A stretch of 25,951 nt of DNA, from the NCBI GenBank assembly GCA_027451185.1, contig DAIDJW010000002.1, positions 1 to 25,951 on the forward strand. The letters run 5' to 3'. Position 1 is the first letter of the stretch, and each line of letters starts with the position of its first letter. The DNA is from Candidatus Saccharimonadota bacterium. Lineage in GTDB: Bacteria; Patescibacteriota; Saccharimonadia; Saccharimonadales; Saccharimonadaceae. A program made the translations under genes and the position numbers. Below, piece after piece: positions 7,733 to 16,351 of this stretch. Below the pieces are notes generated by a model, which was given only the letters and a program-made list of their open reading frames with translations, was not told where the DNA came from and searched no databases.

Positions 7733-9706
7733 TTACATTTTTGCGCGAATATCGGCAATAAGGTCGCGTAGTTCGGCCGCTCGTTCAAACTCTAAGTTAG
7801 CACTGGCTAACTCCATTTGTGAAGTTAAGTCGCGTATCAAACCAGGATATTCGTCTCTCGGAATGCGTTTCAGATCGACTTTCGGTTTACCGTCATCAGC
7901 TTTTTTAGGGATAATCGCCCTTAAGCCTTCGTCGATAGCTTTGGCTACGGTTGTCGGTGTAATATTGTGTTCTTCGTTGTAATGGCGTTGAATATCACGG
8001 CGGCGATTGGTCTCGTCGATTGCCTGGCGCATCGAATCGGTCATAACATCGGCATACATAATCACCTTGCCCTCTTGGTGACGAGCAGCGCGACCAATGG
8101 TTTGAATTAAAGCACTTGAGCTACGCAAAAAGCCCTCTTTGTCGGCGTCCATAATCGTCACCAAACTAACCTCGGGCAGATCCAGACCTTCGCGCAGCAA
8201 ATTAATACCCACCAGAACGTCATAAACACCAGAGCGTAAGTCGCGTAAAATATCGCCGCGCTCCAAGGTATCAACTTCGCTGTGAATATAGGCCGTTTTA
8301 ATGTTCAACTCTCCCAGATAGGTCGATAAATCTTCGGCCATGCGTTTAGTGAGGGTAGTTACTAGCACGCGCTGCTGACGAGCGGTGCGATCGCGAATCT
8401 CGGCAATTAAATCATCGATTTGCCCGGCGGTTGGCCGAACTTCAATTTCTGGATCAAGTAAACCAGTTGGTCGAATAACCTGTTGGGCCGGCGCTGGACT
8501 GTGGGATAACTCATAAGCACTTGGCGTTGCCGAAACATACACCACTTGGTTAATATGTCGATTAAATTCGTCAAATGTTAGCGGTCGGTTATCCAGGGCA
8601 CTTGGTAAACGAAAGCCGTATTCAACCAAAACTTCTTTTCGGGCGCGGTCGCCGTTATACATACCTCTTACTTGCGGCAGGGTCATATGTGATTCGTCAA
8701 CCAGCAGCAAAAAGTCATCTGCAAAATAGTCCAGTAGAGTAGCCGGCTGCTCACCCGGCTCGCGATTAGTCAAATAACGGCTATAGTTTTCAATACCTTT
8801 CACAAAACCGGTTTCTTCGAGCATTTCAAGGTCGTATTTCGTGCGCTGAGCCAAGCGCTGGGCTTCGAGCAGTTTGTCGTGCGTTTCAAAAAAGTCCATT
8901 CGCTCGTCAAATTCTTGTCTAATGCCCTCAATGGCATGAGCTAGTTTTTCGCGCGGCGTCACATAGTGACTACTCGGAAAGATCGTCAGTTCCGACGGCT
9001 CGCCCAAAATTTCACCGGTCAACGGGTCAAGCCTGGTGATACGTTCCACTTCATCACCAAAAAATTCCACACGGTATGCAACGTCACTGCCGGCCGGAAA
9101 AACATCGACAACATCGCCGCGCACCCGAAAAGTACCACGATGAAAATCAATGTCGTTACGATGATATTGAATATCAGTTAAAAGCCGGACGAATTTATCC
9201 TGCTGGCGGCGTTCCTTTAGTTTAAGATGAATCGCCATATCGCCATAATCTTCCGGCGAACCGATACCATAAATACAACTAACACTGGCAACAATAATCG
9301 TGTCGCGACGCGTCAGCAAGGCAGTGGTAGCAGCATGACGCAACCGGTCAATCTCGTCGTTAATCTTAGAGTCTTTTTCAATATAGGTGTCGCTGCTGGC
9401 GATATAAGCCTCTGGCTGATAATAGTCAAAATAGCTGACAAAATAATGAACCTCGTTGTCCGGAAAAAATGACTTAAACTCGCTGTAAAGTTGGGCCGCT
9501 AAAGTTTTATTGTGGGCTAGTACCAGGGTTGGCACCTGGCGGTTAGCGATAATATTGGCCATTGTGAACGTTTTACCGCTACCGGTGACACCTAGTAAGG
9601 TCTGCTCGTGTAGGCCGCCGTCAAGTCCTTCGATCAATTGGGCAATAGCCGTCGGCTGGTCGCCGGTTGGCTGATAATCGGAATGTAGGACAAATTTTTG
9701 CTCCAT
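7733..9706 (-). CDS. uvrB: excinuclease ABC subunit B
   Basis: UvrB receives damaged DNA from UvrA, opens it and positions UvrC for incision in nucleotide excision repair. The 657 residues are full length. Walker A GVTGSGKT lies at 39-46. The beta-hairpin region YFVSYFDYYQPEAY is at 88-101. Walker B LLLVDESH is near 335. Helicase motifs V-VI (GINLLREGLDLPEV, IQTIGRAARH) are in the second half. A C-terminal UVR domain for UvrC contact is at about 620-655 (LTSQMELASANLEFERAAELRD). Transcription probably starts at an extended -10 immediately before the ATG with no Shine-Dalgarno. uvrB is first in the operon with gatC, gatA, the HEPN-like gene and gatB. Confidence 0.98.
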   Translation of the reverse strand: MEQKFVLHSDYQPTGDQPTAIAQLIEGLDGGLHEQTLLGVTGSGKTFTMANIIANRQVPTLVLAHNKTLAAQLYSEFKSFFPDNEVHYFVSYFDYYQPEAYIASSDTYIEKDSKINDEIDRLRHAATTALLTRRDTIIVASVSCIYGIGSPEDYGDMAIHLKLKERRQQDKFVRLLTDIQYHRNDIDFHRGTFRVRGDVVDVFPAGSDVAYRVEFFGDEVERITRLDPLTGEILGEPSELTIFPSSHYVTPREKLAHAIEGIRQEFDERMDFFETHDKLLEAQRLAQRTKYDLEMLEETGFVKGIENYSRYLTNREPGEQPATLLDYFADDFLLLVDESHMTLPQVRGMYNGDRARKEVLVEYGFRLPSALDNRPLTFDEFNRHINQVVYVSATPSAYELSHSPAPAQQVIRPTGLLDPEIEVRPTAGQIDDLIAEIRDRTARQQRVLVTTLTKRMAEDLSTYLGELNIKTAYIHSEVDTLERGDILRDLRSGVYDVLVGINLLREGLDLPEVSLVTIMDADKEGFLRSSSALIQTIGRAARHQEGKVIMYADVMTDSMRQAIDETNRRRDIQRHYNEEHNITPTTVAKAIDEGLRAIIPKKADDGKPKVDLKRIPRDEYPGLIRDLTSQMELASANLEFERAAELRDLIADIRAKM

Positions 9707-9713
9707 CTACATT

Positions 9714-9722
9714 AGTATAACA
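9714..9722 (-). promoter_or_regulatory. extended -10 promoter of the uvrB-gat operon
   Basis: Minus strand TGTTATACT, a full extended -10, ending 7 bases before the uvrB ATG. Transcription would begin at or within a base of the start codon, giving a leaderless mRNA. No purine-rich Shine-Dalgarno is present in between. Confidence 0.6.
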
Positions 9723-9761
9723 TTCAAAGCCGGCCGGTGTCGCCCGACCGTTAAGGCGCAC

Positions 9762-10358
9762 TTATGGCGTAGCTACTGTCATATATGGAAAATTGGTTTT
9801 CATAGAGTTTTGAAATTGCGTAAATAAAGCGACGTCACCAGTACAGGCGTTGTCCGGCAAAGCCAAGCCATAAGTATCGCTACCCAGCTTGACGGTATTG
9901 ATAAGAGCCGTGCTGTCGGCGTTGGTCGGATCTTTGATAATCGAAGCAAACTCGCCTTGGTCGCCGGTACATTTATCGCCAATCAAGCCGTCATACATTA
10001 GCGAGACATATTGAGTGCCGGCACCGGTTCGCTTGATAAGATAACTCATACCTGGTAAGGTCCGGTCATATCCGAGCACAACGCCCCACTGGGTAATGGT
10101 CAAGTTCTTGATCGTTGACGGGTCGGGCGCTGGTGGATTTGGTTGTGTCGGCGTTGTCGTCGCTGGACTTTCAGTACTATCTTTAGTGGAACTACCGCTC
10201 GATGGTTGACTGGTTGAAGGCGACGATGGTTGACCGGCGTTCGATAAATCGATTGAGCTATACGGATGGGTCACTACCCAAATAAAGCCGGCCACTAAAA
10301 CCAAGCCAGCCACTAGCGAGGCTACTGTTACGGCAATCCTTTTTCGGCGACGAAGCAT
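9762..10358 (-). CDS. anchored exported protein with Ser/Pro/Thr linker
   Basis: A 198-residue protein not assigned to a family. The N-terminus is strongly basic (MLRRRKRIAV) followed by a hydrophobic segment at 9-29, a signal anchor with no lipobox. Residues 40-82 are a low-complexity Ser/Pro/Thr/Gln linker. A compact domain at 83-198 has two cysteines, C130 and C172, each within CTGD, which probably form a disulfide outside the membrane. An AAAGGGAGGG Shine-Dalgarno lies 5 bases before the ATG. It has its own promoter and appears to be a single-gene unit between the LOG-like gene and uvrB. Confidence 0.8.
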   Translation of the reverse strand: MLRRRKRIAVTVASLVAGLVLVAGFIWVVTHPYSSIDLSNAGQPSSPSTSQPSSGSSTKDSTESPATTTPTQPNPPAPDPSTIKNLTITQWGVVLGYDRTLPGMSYLIKRTGAGTQYVSLMYDGLIGDKCTGDQGEFASIIKDPTNADSTALINTVKLGSDTYGLALPDNACTGDVALFTQFQNSMKTNFPYMTVATP

Positions 10359-10394
10359 GTGCCCTCCCTTTACTACTCTTATGCTCTAAAAATT

Positions 10395-10423
10395 AGCATA
10401 GACGTTACCGACAAAAATGTAAA
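10395..10423 (-). promoter_or_regulatory. promoter of the 198-residue exported protein
   Basis: Minus strand TTTACA (10418-10423) and TATGCT (10395-10400) with a 17-base spacer. It begins immediately after the stop of the LOG-like gene and leaves a leader of about 30 bases containing the Shine-Dalgarno. Confidence 0.6.
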
Positions 10424-10429
10424 GCCGGC

Positions 10430-11032
10430 TCAGCCGCCGCGCTTTGGCGAAACCTGACTGTTGTCATCAAGTGGCTGAAAATCGGCGTATTTATGATCGA
10501 GTGCGGCGATTACTTTTTCAAGCAACCTAGTTGGGTCGGTGTCATAAATAATCTCTTTTGTCCCTGGTGCTTCAACGTGCTCTAATAAGGTTGGCACAAA
10601 ATCGGCCAAACCACCGCTACCCAGCAGCACACCGCAAACCTTACGACTTTCAAGTGCTGTCGACAATTCGTGCAAGCTACCCATGCGACCACCGATAGTA
10701 ATCACGGCATCGCTGCTCCGAACTAAATGCACGTCACGGCCAACATAGGCCATGCCGGTAAAATTAATATAGTCAAATTCAACCGTCGGTAAACGGTAAA
10801 CCATAACATGTTCGCGGTATGAACTGGCTGGCGAAAAGCCGACTGATATGCCGCGCTTGCCTTGAACGCTAAAAGCGCCCTGGGCGGCATACCATGGTAA
10901 ACCGACCGTCGCGCCAGTTACCAAGGTCTGACCATGCTCGGCGATAGACTTGCCTAAATCAAAAGCTAATTGGTGCGAAGCCTGAACAGTGCTGCCACTG
11001 GCCGCACCTGACACACAAATCTGGTATTTCAT
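10430..11032 (-). CDS. LOG-family (SLOG superfamily) nucleotide-binding protein
   Basis: A 200-residue Rossmann-type protein. It starts with ICVSGAASG (usual VxVxGSxxG), then LGKSIAEHGQTLVTGAT. The catalytic-type block VITIGGRMGSLHELSTAL at about 111-128 corresponds to PGGxGTxxE of the LOG/TIGR00725/DprA-like superfamily, with Thr replaced by Ser but the Glu kept. Known LOG enzymes cleave nucleoside 5'-monophosphates to base plus ribose 5-phosphate, while others only bind nucleotides. The start overlaps the stop of the long PfkB gene (ATGA), and this is the last gene of the sugar-phosphate operon. That setting fits a ribose 5-phosphate-yielding role, which is inference. The C-terminal 20 residues look disordered. 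Confidence 0.82.
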   Translation of the reverse strand: MKYQICVSGAASGSTVQASHQLAFDLGKSIAEHGQTLVTGATVGLPWYAAQGAFSVQGKRGISVGFSPASSYREHVMVYRLPTVEFDYINFTGMAYVGRDVHLVRSSDAVITIGGRMGSLHELSTALESRKVCGVLLGSGGLADFVPTLLEHVEAPGTKEIIYDTDPTRLLEKVIAALDHKYADFQPLDDNSQVSPKRGG

Positions 11033-12552
11033 GATTGATTCTCCTCTGTAAATTCTTTAGCATCATAGTCGCTTGGGGCTTCGGCTAGGTATTTTTCAAT
11101 AGCTGATCGGTTTAATAATCCGGCTTGAGCACCAATTTTCTGGACAACGCTCATTGAATTAATCGGCGCCCACCTAAGGGCGGTTTCGAGCGATTCGCCC
11201 GTCGCCAGGGCGGCAACGATTGTCGAAGCGAAGGCGTCGCCAGCACCAGTACGATCCAACGGCGGCGCCGGGTCTGGGTAATTTGGAATGCTCAAAAGTT
11301 TACCGTCATACGAAGCGTATGAGCCGCTCGGCCCATCGGTAATCACGACAACCTGCGGTCCAAGTTCATGTAGCCCGTCGGCCAGGCCCTTAATCGAATC
11401 GTATGGCCGACCCGTAACGTCAACTGCTTCTTCGCGGTTCATAACTACGATATAGCTGCGCCGATAAACGCGGGCTAACTTTTCGGTGCCCCATTTAAAA
11501 TGGAAAGTTCCCGGCTGAAAGGCTAATTTAATGTCTGGATTAGCGTCTAAGTAGTTCAGCAGGTCTTCGTGTAGTGGCCAACTTTGGTCACTAATCAGCG
11601 ATAAATAAACCCAGTCCGGCACTTGCGCCGGGTGACGCCAGCTGTAATCAAAAGCTTCGTCTTTGACTAAAATTGTTCGATCGGCGCCATAGCGCAAAAC
11701 GTAATAATAATTTGATTTGATGTTCTTTTGGACATTCACCAGGCTGGTGTCGATTCTTTCGCGGCGCAAATAGTCAAGCGAGTCCTGGCCGGCTTGATCG
11801 TCACCCAAAAAAGCCATCAGACTAGACCGAACACCCAGGCGGCTGAACGAAACAGCCGCGTTGGGTGACGGCCCGACCGCCTGGACAATATCAACATGAT
11901 CATAGGGCGGCTTTGAGCCAAACGGAATTTTCAACCACTTTTTGCCATCATCGTCAGTATCAACATGGGCCTCGTGTTCGTCTAGCGCAATAAAGGCATC
12001 AGTAAAAATATCACCAATCGCCAAAATTGACGGCGTAGCCGTATCGTCGCCGGAGTCTAGTTTATCGTACTGATAGTACTTGTCAGCTTCAACAATCAAG
12101 CCGGCGTGAGCGGCGTGGTGGTTAACTGTTACTGGACTAGCCTGAGGTTTATCGAGGTAACGCTGGACAATTTCACCCCTTAAAGCTCGCCGGCCATGGC
12201 TAGTCAAACGCTCCAAGAAGGGCAGTTCATGATGCTGATTTTCAATCACGTCGATTAAATTAAACGATACGACCTGGCCACCTAGCGGCAACAAGACATA
12301 GTCAGTTTTAGACAACAGCTGCTGGCCATTGCCGTGGCGAATTGAATTATTAAGCGCCGTATACAGCTCGGCGGCCGTTGTGTCGGACGGATCAAGGCCT
12401 AGTTGACGCATAACCTGGTGAGCGGCTTGCATCATATCAGCGATAAGACGCGTGTCAATACCGCTATGGCCAGTCGAAGCCTCAAGCTGGTGCATACCTT
12501 GGCTAAAAAACGGCTCGTCGCCACCTAAAACTTGTTGCAAAAACTTCGCCAT
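11029..12552 (-). CDS. PfkB-family carbohydrate kinase with ~170-residue unknown N-terminal region
   Basis: The 507-residue protein is much longer than the usual 300-330. Start chosen at ATG 12552 (MAKFLQQVLG), 1 base after the upstream stop; ATG 12597 lies inside the upstream gene. Residues 174-490 are a PfkB (ribokinase-like) domain: ILAIGDIFTDAF at 176-187, GPSPNAAVSFSRLG at 227-240 (usual GGxxxNxA, second Gly replaced by Pro), FLGDDQAG at 248-255, and the catalytic PLDRTGAGDAF at 431-441 with D439 as the base. Residues 1-170 match no family I recognise. They contain a helical part (DTRLIADMMQAAHQVMRQLG, DTTAAELYTALNNSIR) and a second part rich in His. Substrate is unknown; its operon partners handle sugar phosphates. 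Confidence 0.9.
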   Translation of the reverse strand: MAKFLQQVLGGDEPFFSQGMHQLEASTGHSGIDTRLIADMMQAAHQVMRQLGLDPSDTTAAELYTALNNSIRHGNGQQLLSKTDYVLLPLGGQVVSFNLIDVIENQHHELPFLERLTSHGRRALRGEIVQRYLDKPQASPVTVNHHAAHAGLIVEADKYYQYDKLDSGDDTATPSILAIGDIFTDAFIALDEHEAHVDTDDDGKKWLKIPFGSKPPYDHVDIVQAVGPSPNAAVSFSRLGVRSSLMAFLGDDQAGQDSLDYLRRERIDTSLVNVQKNIKSNYYYVLRYGADRTILVKDEAFDYSWRHPAQVPDWVYLSLISDQSWPLHEDLLNYLDANPDIKLAFQPGTFHFKWGTEKLARVYRRSYIVVMNREEAVDVTGRPYDSIKGLADGLHELGPQVVVITDGPSGSYASYDGKLLSIPNYPDPAPPLDRTGAGDAFASTIVAALATGESLETALRWAPINSMSVVQKIGAQAGLLNRSAIEKYLAEAPSDYDAKEFTEENQS

Positions 12553-12553
12553 C

Positions 12554-13519
12554 TTAAAAATCCTTCTCCTCGATTGGCATGTCGTGCAAGCGCACACCCT
12601 GATATAAAATGCCCGCCTTCGCGCCTACCTTAGTTACCACCGACGTCGAATTAGCACTGGCAAAAACTACCGCCTCGCGCAAGCTTTTGCCCTGTGCTAG
12701 CTGGCTCAAAAAACCCGAACCAAAAGCGTCGCCACCACCAGTCCGATCGACGACCGGCACATCTTCGTACATACCAGCCTTAATAATTGTTTTGCCGTCC
12801 GTCACCACTGCACCATGGGGACCATCAGAAACGACGACCGTCGGACAATAGTGGGTGGCGTGGCGAGCCAATTCTTCTAATGAACTACCTTCGACGATTT
12901 GCTGGCACTCTTCTTTATTGACAGCTAGAACATCAATATCTTCCAGTAGAGCTCGCAGTTTAACTGGGTGGGCCAGTTCAACACCGGCCGGATTAAGCAT
13001 AATTTTGACAGTGTATTTTTTGGCCATCGAAACGACACGCTCCAACAGGTCCATATCACCGAGCGACGATAAATACAGCCAGTCGGCATTTTCAAACAAT
13101 CTAAAATCTAAAACATTATCGGCAGCAGTTATGGTCGTACCGTGATAATTCAAAATTGTTCGCTCACCGCCCTTAGCCATAAGAATAATCGAGTAGCTGG
13201 CACGATAGCGCTCATCTTGAACAACAAACTGCGTATCAACGCCCTCTTTGTCTAAGTCCTGCAGAATTGCTTCACTGGCTACGTCTATCCCTAACGCCCA
13301 GGCGAAGCGGCTGTGCAGGCCCTGGCGGGCAAAAGTTACGGCCGCGTTAGTCACGTTGCCGCCAGTCGCAAAGATTACCTCGTCGAGATCGAGTTTTTGG
13401 CCAAGCGGTAGCTGTTCATACATGACGCCTTTGCTCGTGTGTGGTTGAAACGACTTCGAGCTCCTTAAAAAAACATCTTGAGTGGCTTTGCCGAGCGTGA
13501 CGATTAACGGGCTGCTCAT
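12554..13519 (-). CDS. PfkB-family carbohydrate kinase
   Basis: A 321-residue ribokinase-like sugar or nucleoside kinase of normal length. Motifs are VTLGKATQDVF at 7-17, ATGGNVTNAAVTFARQG at 51-67 (substrate-binding GG), MLNPAG at 174-179, and the ATP/anion-hole signature VVDRTGGGDAFGSGF at 256-270 with catalytic D264; the usual GAGD reads GGGD. The start codon directly abuts the stop of the aldolase gene (TAAATG). It and the next kinase are probably ancient paralogues with diverged substrates. Plausible substrates given the operon are fructose 6-phosphate, a related ketose phosphate or ribose. The sequence alone does not decide. Confidence 0.92.
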   Translation of the reverse strand: MSSPLIVTLGKATQDVFLRSSKSFQPHTSKGVMYEQLPLGQKLDLDEVIFATGGNVTNAAVTFARQGLHSRFAWALGIDVASEAILQDLDKEGVDTQFVVQDERYRASYSIILMAKGGERTILNYHGTTITAADNVLDFRLFENADWLYLSSLGDMDLLERVVSMAKKYTVKIMLNPAGVELAHPVKLRALLEDIDVLAVNKEECQQIVEGSSLEELARHATHYCPTVVVSDGPHGAVVTDGKTIIKAGMYEDVPVVDRTGGGDAFGSGFLSQLAQGKSLREAVVFASANSTSVVTKVGAKAGILYQGVRLHDMPIEEKDF

Positions 13520-14431
13520 TTACAGGACTGCTTTCCCAGCGCTACCGAAAGCATTAATTTTTTCTTCAATCACCGCTTGTACCGCCTCGTAAACCGTGGG
13601 CATTAGTTTCACTACGGCATATTCATCGGGATTGTCGGCCAGAACCTTTTCAAGCGTCGTTCTAAAACTATAGCGCATATCGCTATTAATATTGATTTTC
13701 GAAACACCAATCTTAGCCGCATCTTCAAAATAATGCAGTTCGGTGCCCGAGCCGCCGTGTAGGCTAATCTGGCAATCAATCGACTCGCGAATACGAGCCA
13801 AGAGGTCTAAGTCAAGGATTTTGGGTACCGGATATTTGCCGTGCAGATTACCGATAGCGGCCGCAAAGGTATCAATGCCCGTAGTATCGACAAACGACTT
13901 GGCGCTTTCTGGGGTTGAAAAGGTTTTTTTAATTTCTTCGTAATCAATCGCTTCCGTATGCAAGTTGCTGCTGCCGCCAAAATAGTGTGGTTCGCTTTCG
14001 ACTAACGCACCGGTAAACTTGGCGTATTCGACTACTTCTTTAGTAGCGGCGATGATTTCGTCAAGCGTGGCGTCATGATTAGCCTGCGATACGTCGATAT
14101 GAATAAATTCAAAGCCAGCGTCAATGGCCCGCTTGCAATCATCAACCGTCGGGCTGTGATCTAGATTGACATACATCTCGACACCGTACTGTAAGCGATA
14201 GTTGTCGACCATGTCGCGGATATTATCAACTCCCATAGCTTTTACTTCGCCGTCACTAACTTCGACCAAGACTGGTGAATTAAGTTTTTGGGCGGCTCGT
14301 GCTACTGCAATCAGGGTTTCTTGATTGTCGATATTAAAGGCGCCAACCGCAAAATGTTGCTGCCTGGAACGCTGCATTAAATGACGGGCTCGTGTCGTTC
14401 GGTCACGAATTTCCCTAATTGATAAACCCAT
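13520..14431 (-). CDS. class II fructose-bisphosphate aldolase family protein
   Basis: A zinc-dependent aldolase that joins or splits dihydroxyacetone phosphate and an aldose phosphate. In 303 residues: VGAFNIDNQET at 29-39; NLDHS at 89-93 with catalytic D91 and metal ligand H92; an acidic/His block ESEPHYFGG at 145-153; AIGNLHGKYP at 192-201 with H197; SLHGGSG at 223-229 with H225; and KININSDMRYSF at 245-256, the phosphate-binding segment. These fit class II FBA/tagatose-bisphosphate aldolase. Several blocks are divergent (HIDVS for the usual DxS block, ESEPHYFGG for the usual ExGxxGG). The preferred substrate could be fructose 1,6-, tagatose 1,6- or sedoheptulose 1,7-bisphosphate. Shine-Dalgarno AGGGGG precedes the ATG; the next gene is a PfkB kinase with no gap. 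Confidence 0.93.
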   Translation of the reverse strand: MGLSIREIRDRTTRARHLMQRSRQQHFAVGAFNIDNQETLIAVARAAQKLNSPVLVEVSDGEVKAMGVDNIRDMVDNYRLQYGVEMYVNLDHSPTVDDCKRAIDAGFEFIHIDVSQANHDATLDEIIAATKEVVEYAKFTGALVESEPHYFGGSSNLHTEAIDYEEIKKTFSTPESAKSFVDTTGIDTFAAAIGNLHGKYPVPKILDLDLLARIRESIDCQISLHGGSGTELHYFEDAAKIGVSKININSDMRYSFRTTLEKVLADNPDEYAVVKLMPTVYEAVQAVIEEKINAFGSAGKAVL

Positions 14432-14462
14432 ACTAGCCCCCTAATTTAATTATCTTGTCTAT

Positions 14463-14490
14463 ATTGTAACATTAGCAGTTTAAAAACCAA
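14463..14490 (-). promoter_or_regulatory. possible internal promoter before the aldolase gene
   Basis: Minus strand TTGGTT (14485-14490) and TACAAT (14463-14468), 16-base spacer, in the 60-base gap between the transketolase C and aldolase genes, the only gap above a few bases in this operon. It could give extra transcription of the aldolase-kinase-LOG half. Confidence 0.35.
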
Positions 14491-14491
14491 G

Positions 14492-15484
14492 TTAGTCTTG
14501 GTGGTAGCGCGGCATGGTATCGATAAATTGCTTGATGGTCGCCATCATTTTCGCGCCCGTCATATTAAAGACGTCGATTAATTGGTCGGGCTCACCAGAT
14601 TCGCCAAACCGGTCTAACATGCCAATACGTTTAATCGGTACGGGCAACCGTTCGCCCAGCAACTCGGCCACCGCCGAGCCAAAGCCGCCGGCTGCTTGGG
14701 CTTCTTCGGCTGTCACCACCCGTCCGGTCTTTTTGACACTGGCTAAGATTGTTTCCGCATCAAGCGGCTTCACCGTTGGCACGTGAACGACTTCGGCTTC
14801 AATGCCCTCTTTGGACAGCAAGTCGGCCGCCACTAATAGCTGATAGGTCATTGTACCAGTCCCCAGTAAGGCCACGTCATGGCCCTCGCGCAGCACGTAA
14901 GCCTTGCCAATCTCAAACGGTGCCTCGGGTGTGCTAAAAATTGGCGTCTTTTCGCGTGCTAGGCGCATATAAACCGGCTTGCCATTTTCGGCCATAGCCT
15001 TAGTGGCTTTTTCGGCTTCTAGACTGTCGCCCGGTGCAACCACAATCATGTTCGGCAAAACACGCATCAAGGCAATATCTTCAAGCATCTGATGAGTCGC
15101 GCCGTCCGGCCCAACACTAACACCGGCGTGGCTGCCAATTATTTTCACTGGTTGATTGTTCAGGGCAACTGTGGTGCGAATTTGCTCCCAGTTACGACCA
15201 GGACTAAAAGCTGCATAACTTGAGACAAACGGAATCTTACCGGCGCGCGCAAAGCCTGCCCCAAGCGTGACTAAATTTTGTTCGGCAATGCCAACTTCAA
15301 TAAATCGCTCTGGGAAAGCCTCGCGAAAGAGGTGCATCTGAACACTTTCGGTCAAGTCGGCGCACAGCGCCACAATTTGGTCGTTTGCCTGGCCAGCCGC
15401 CTTCAAGCCGCGACCAAAACCAGCTCGAATCGGTTCGCGCATAACATCATCTTTCAATACGTCGGGGTTTAGCGGGTAGCTCAT
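14492..15484 (-). CDS. tktB: transketolase, C-terminal subunit
   Basis: This is the pyrimidine-binding plus C-terminal half of a split transketolase (330 residues). It contains the catalytic glutamate block FIEVGIAEQNL near 61-71, SSYAAFSPGR near 88-97, HAGVSVGPDGATHQ near 119-132, and a C-terminal transketolase domain (VLREGHDVALLGTGTM, VVTAEEAQAAGGFGSAVAE). It must pair with the N-terminal subunit, whose stop overlaps this start by 4 bases. The complex moves two-carbon ketol units between sugar phosphates in the non-oxidative pentose-phosphate pathway. The same two-subunit layout is seen in 1-deoxyxylulose-synthase relatives, but the sequence and neighbours favour transketolase. Confidence 0.95.
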   Translation of the reverse strand: MSYPLNPDVLKDDVMREPIRAGFGRGLKAAGQANDQIVALCADLTESVQMHLFREAFPERFIEVGIAEQNLVTLGAGFARAGKIPFVSSYAAFSPGRNWEQIRTTVALNNQPVKIIGSHAGVSVGPDGATHQMLEDIALMRVLPNMIVVAPGDSLEAEKATKAMAENGKPVYMRLAREKTPIFSTPEAPFEIGKAYVLREGHDVALLGTGTMTYQLLVAADLLSKEGIEAEVVHVPTVKPLDAETILASVKKTGRVVTAEEAQAAGGFGSAVAELLGERLPVPIKRIGMLDRFGESGEPDQLIDVFNMTGAKMMATIKQFIDTMPRYHQD

Positions 15485-16350
15485 ACACCAGCTCCTTCGT
15501 GAGTAATTTTTCCATCAAGCGTCCGCAGTTTCTCTAACGCCAATTTCGCCTGATCACTGTTGGGCGCCACCCCATGCCACTTGTAGTCATATTCCATAAA
15601 ATCGACACCCTTGCCGGGAATGGTGTGCGCAATTGCAACCGTCGGACGATTAGTAATCGCTCGGGCCTCCGAGGCGGCGTTAATAATACTTTCAATATTA
15701 TTACCATCGATCTCAAGCACGTGCCAGCCAAAGGCTTCCCACTTAGCCTTCAGATCTTCCAGCGGCATGACGTCTTCAGTACTACCGTCAATTTGAATAT
15801 TATTACGATCAATGAAACCGATTAAATGACCAAGCTTATATTTACCAGCAAACATCGCTGCTTCCCAGATATTGCCCTCATCGAGCTCACCGTCGCCCAT
15901 GACCACATAAACAAAACGATGCGGTTGTTTATCGATATATTCCAGGTCGTAGGCATAAGCGGCGGCTTGGCTTAAACCACACCCAAGCGGTCCGCTGGTA
16001 TTTTCTAGCCCCGGCAAGCGCTCCCGCTCAGGATGACCCTGCAAGCGGCTGCCATATTTACGTAAAGTTTGCAGTTCGCTAACTTCAAAATAGCCAGCCT
16101 CGGCCATCGAAGCATACTGCACCGGCACGCAATGACCGTTGCTTAAAAATAAAACATCACGATCTGGCCACTCCGGTTCATCGGGTTTTAAGTTCATGAT
16201 GTTGAAGTACAGCGCCGTAAAAATGTCAGCCAGACCAAGCGATCCGGCGCTATGGCCACTACCGGCTGCCAACAACATACTAACAATATCCTCGCGAATC
16301 TTGTTGGCCTTTTCTTCCAGTTGTATCAAGGTTAAGTTAGTCCGCGGCAT
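15481..16350 (-). CDS. tktA: transketolase, N-terminal subunit
   Basis: The thiamine-diphosphate-binding half of split transketolase (289 residues). Motifs are GSGHSAGSLGLADIF at 30-44, LSNGHCVPVQYA near 69-80 (usual LSxGHxxxxLYA), GPLGCGLSQAAAYA near 120-133, and the cofactor motif GDGELDEGNIWEA…RNNIQIDG near 152-188. C-terminal HTIPGKGV and WHG are present. Its ATG follows the epimerase stop by 1 base and its stop overlaps the next start (ATGA), so both halves are made together. Confidence 0.96.
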   Translation of the reverse strand: MPRTNLTLIQLEEKANKIREDIVSMLLAAGSGHSAGSLGLADIFTALYFNIMNLKPDEPEWPDRDVLFLSNGHCVPVQYASMAEAGYFEVSELQTLRKYGSRLQGHPERERLPGLENTSGPLGCGLSQAAAYAYDLEYIDKQPHRFVYVVMGDGELDEGNIWEAAMFAGKYKLGHLIGFIDRNNIQIDGSTEDVMPLEDLKAKWEAFGWHVLEIDGNNIESIINAASEARAITNRPTVAIAHTIPGKGVDFMEYDYKWHGVAPNSDQAKLALEKLRTLDGKITHEGAGV

Positions 16351-16351
16351 C

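Noticed and set aside
9722..9760. GC-rich hairpin between the 198-residue protein gene and uvrB as a terminator
   Set aside because: Only a 5-base stem with a wobble pair can be drawn and no T-run follows; the CCGGCCGG palindrome may be chance.
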